Below, one piece after another: positions 62,306-64,000 of a stretch of 64,000 nt of DNA. Where the stretch lies: positions 6,241-70,240 of the forward strand of contig CAZLOB010000070.1 in assembly GCA_964561135.1 (NCBI GenBank), in the 5' to 3' direction. Every line of letters starts with the position of its first letter. Position 1 is the first letter of the stretch. The position numbers and the translations under genes were made by a program. The notes beneath the pieces are model-generated. The model was not told the DNA's origin, did not search any database, and saw nothing but the letters and a program-made list of their open reading frames with translations. Source of the stretch: JANXDG01 sp964561135. Lineage in GTDB: Bacteria > Elusimicrobiota > Endomicrobiia > DTEH01.

Positions 62306-63491
62306 CTATGCTGCAACAGCACCTGTTGACCCAAGAGTAAAAAAGTTTATTCAAAAGTATTTTACTAACATTTTTGGTAATACTCATAGTATACACTCGT
62401 CTGGACAACAAGCTCATCGTGAAGTGGAAAAAGCAAGAATGTTTATTTCTTCGATGTTAAATTGCCAACCAGAAGAAATAATTTTTACTTCAGGTGGGAC
62501 AGAATCAAACAATACCGCAATAAAAGGTGTCTTTTTTGCATTAAGAAAAATTTATAAAAAAGTTCATATTATAACTTCAACTATTGAACATCACGCTGTG
62601 TTAGAACCTGTGAAGTTTTTGAAAGAAAATTTTGCTGAAGAAGTTGAAGTAAGTTATGCTCCTGTTGAAAACAATGGTATTTTAGATGTTAATAAACTTT
62701 TTTCGTTTATAAAAGATAATACAATTCTTATAAGTATAATGCATGCAAACAACGAAATCGGAACAATACAACCTATTGAAGAAATTGGTAAAAGATTAAA
62801 AGATATTAATGAACAAAGGAAAAAAGGAAACAAACCACAAATTTATTTTCATACAGACGCAGTACAAACTTTTGGCCATATTGAAGTTGATGTTAAAAAA
62901 CTCAATGTGGATTTACTATCAATAAGTGGGCATAAGTTTTATGCGCCGAAAGGTGTTGGCGTACTTTATATAAAGAAGGGAACTAAGATAGAACCGTTGC
63001 TTCACGGTGGTGGACATGAGTTTGGTCTTCGTTCGTCAACCGTTAATATTACAGGTATAATGGGGTTATACAAAGCAGCAGAAATCGCAAAAAATGAGAT
63101 GGAAGAAGAAAATAAAAAAATAAAAGTTTTAAGAGATAAATTGTTAGACGGTATATTAAAAACTATACCTGATGTTGTTATAAACGGAGATTTAGAAAAA
63201 AGGTTAGTTAACAACTTAAACATAAGTGTAGCAGGTGTTGAAAGTGAGTCAGTACTTATTGCTTTAGATAGAAAAGGAATTTATGTTTCTTCAGGTAGTG
63301 CATGTTCATCTGGTAGTTTAGAACCATCACATGTATTGCTTGCAATTGGAAGAGATGCCGTGTTAGCACGTGGTTCATTAAGGTTTACTTTAGGGAGATT
63401 TGCAAAAGAAGAAGATATTGATTATGTTTTAAAAGTTTTGCCAAAGGTTATAGAAAAAATAAGGAAAATTTCGCCATTGTATAAAAAATAA
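62286..63491 (+). CDS. iscS: Cysteine desulfurase IscS/NifS
   Basis: 402 residues from ATG 62286. YLDYAATAPVDPRVKK, TSGGTESNNTAIKG, IEHHAVLEP, MHANNEIGTIQ, HTDAVQTFGH, PLP lysine Lys217 in SGHKFYAPKGVG, GHEFGLRSSTVNITG, catalytic Cys340 in SSGSACSSGSLEPSH. All residues missing in the paralogue at 60331 are present here. It transfers sulfur from cysteine to IscU and other acceptors. Confidence 0.96.
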   Translation: MKKVYLDYAATAPVDPRVKKFIQKYFTNIFGNTHSIHSSGQQAHREVEKARMFISSMLNCQPEEIIFTSGGTESNNTAIKGVFFALRKIYKKVHIITSTIEHHAVLEPVKFLKENFAEEVEVSYAPVENNGILDVNKLFSFIKDNTILISIMHANNEIGTIQPIEEIGKRLKDINEQRKKGNKPQIYFHTDAVQTFGHIEVDVKKLNVDLLSISGHKFYAPKGVGVLYIKKGTKIEPLLHGGGHEFGLRSSTVNITGIMGLYKAAEIAKNEMEEENKKIKVLRDKLLDGILKTIPDVVINGDLEKRLVNNLNISVAGVESESVLIALDRKGIYVSSGSACSSGSLEPSHVLLAIGRDAVLARGSLRFTLGRFAKEEDIDYVLKVLPKVIEKIRKISPLYKK

Positions 63492-63498
63492 GTATGCA

Positions 63499-63972
63499 AT
63501 GAGTGTATACATTTATCTTGTTCAACATGCACAAGCAAAAAAAGAAGAGGAAGATCCTGAGCGAGGGTTAACTGAGAAAGGAATTAGTGATATTGAGAAA
63601 ATTGCTAGGTTTTTATCTTCGTTGAAAATAACTATAAATAAGATATTTCATAGTCCTAAAAAAAGGGCATTACAAACCGCAGAAATTTTAAATAAATATT
63701 TACAGTCAAAAGATGGGCTTGAAGTTTCTGACCAATTAAATCCGCTTGACGATGTTAAATTTTGGTATGAAAAAATCTTGTCTGTTCAGGAGAATATAAT
63801 GATTGTAGGACATTTACCACATCTTGAAAAACTTGCCTCACTTATTTTATGTGGTGATAAAACAAAGAAGATAGTAAGTTTTAAAATGGCTTCTGTTGTG
63901 TGTATTAAAAAAGAAGATAAAATTTTTAGTATTGAATGGTTTATTACGCCGGAATTAGTTAATAGTCAATAG
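63499..63972 (+). CDS. sixA: SixA-like phosphohistidine phosphatase
   Basis: 157 residues. YLVQHAQAKKEEEDPERGL, ISDIEKIARFL, FHSPKKRALQTAEIL, IMIVGHLPHLEKLASL. The family motif is RHG; here Arg is Gln (VQHA), as in many SixA relatives. The second histidine (GHLPHLE) is kept. It removes phosphate from phosphohistidine in known SixA. The last residues (VNSQ) are encoded by the repeat at the end of the window. Confidence 0.85.
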   Translation: MSVYIYLVQHAQAKKEEEDPERGLTEKGISDIEKIARFLSSLKITINKIFHSPKKRALQTAEILNKYLQSKDGLEVSDQLNPLDDVKFWYEKILSVQENIMIVGHLPHLEKLASLILCGDKTKKIVSFKMASVVCIKKEDKIFSIEWFITPELVNSQ

Positions 63973-63982
63973 TTAATAGTTC
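63957..63982. repeat. AGTTAATAG-type simple repeat at the end of sixA
   Basis: AGTTAATAGTCAATAGTTAA then TAGTTC. The sixA stop codon TAG is part of it. The remaining bases to 64000 show no gene. Confidence 0.65.
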
Positions 63983-64000
63983 GTAGCATATTGTAGTTAC

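Noticed and set aside
1..64000. CRISPR array, prophage or full insertion sequence
   Set aside because: No regularly spaced identical repeats, no integrase, transposase or phage structural gene was seen.

Overview
The window is 64 kb of AT-rich bacterial DNA (about 30% G+C by eye) with standard bacterial genes, tight operons (many ATGA overlaps) and TGA used as a normal stop codon. Outer-membrane barrels, lamin-tail/fibronectin surface proteins with FlgD-like or type IX-like C-terminal domains, and a class III prepilin point to a diderm bacterium. The style resembles Elusimicrobiota or nearby candidate phyla, but no rRNA is present, so the placement is a low-confidence inference.

Layout. 1-13.6 kb: cell-surface block. 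A giant lamin-tail/FN3 protein cut by the window edge, three PorV-like barrels (one carrying a DNA-binding helix-hairpin-helix tail), a phospholipase D-like protein with a sorting tail, a second lamin-tail protein, and a 739-aa HhH plus barrel protein. 13.7-17.6 kb: a pilin with a well-built promoter, its prepilin peptidase, a convergent small lipoprotein and an O-antigen ligase-like protein with TPRs. 17.7-32.8 kb: mostly housekeeping genes (rlmD, uvrD/pcrA, gatC, rpmB, Nudix, UDP-sugar epimerases, ilvE, dnaE, comEC, argB, MGMT). 32.8-33.1 kb: tRNA-Arg(ACG) and an opposing tRNA-Leu(CAA). 33.2-45.1 kb: yggS, proC, HAD, DUF3006 plus a ComEC-like MBL protein, nitroreductase, Nudix, xseB-ispA-dxs, a GYD protein, purS-purL-purQ and tlyA. 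45.2-57.3 kb: polysaccharide locus (flippase, methyltransferases, glycosyltransferases, asnB) interrupted by recA, which is flanked on both sides by decayed gene fragments. 57.3-64 kb: moaA, a permease, nadA, and a sulfur/Fe-S cluster of a cysteine-desulfurase-like protein without the PLP lysine, iscU, a tiny zinc-ribbon gene, an intact iscS and sixA.

How the parts fit. The pilin, prepilin peptidase, ComEC and two HhH-barrel proteins could together form a DNA-uptake route; this is inference from domains and position. Two families of short repeats run through the window: palindromes beginning TGTAGGGCAA between genes, and simple AAAGTT-type repeats that also invade genes. The most unusual structure is at 4880-5332: a decayed four-helix-bundle (23S intervening-sequence-type) gene framed by nearly identical ~30-bp inverted AAAGTT repeats. 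It looks like a small non-autonomous cassette, and its right arm now encodes part of the signal peptide of the next gene.
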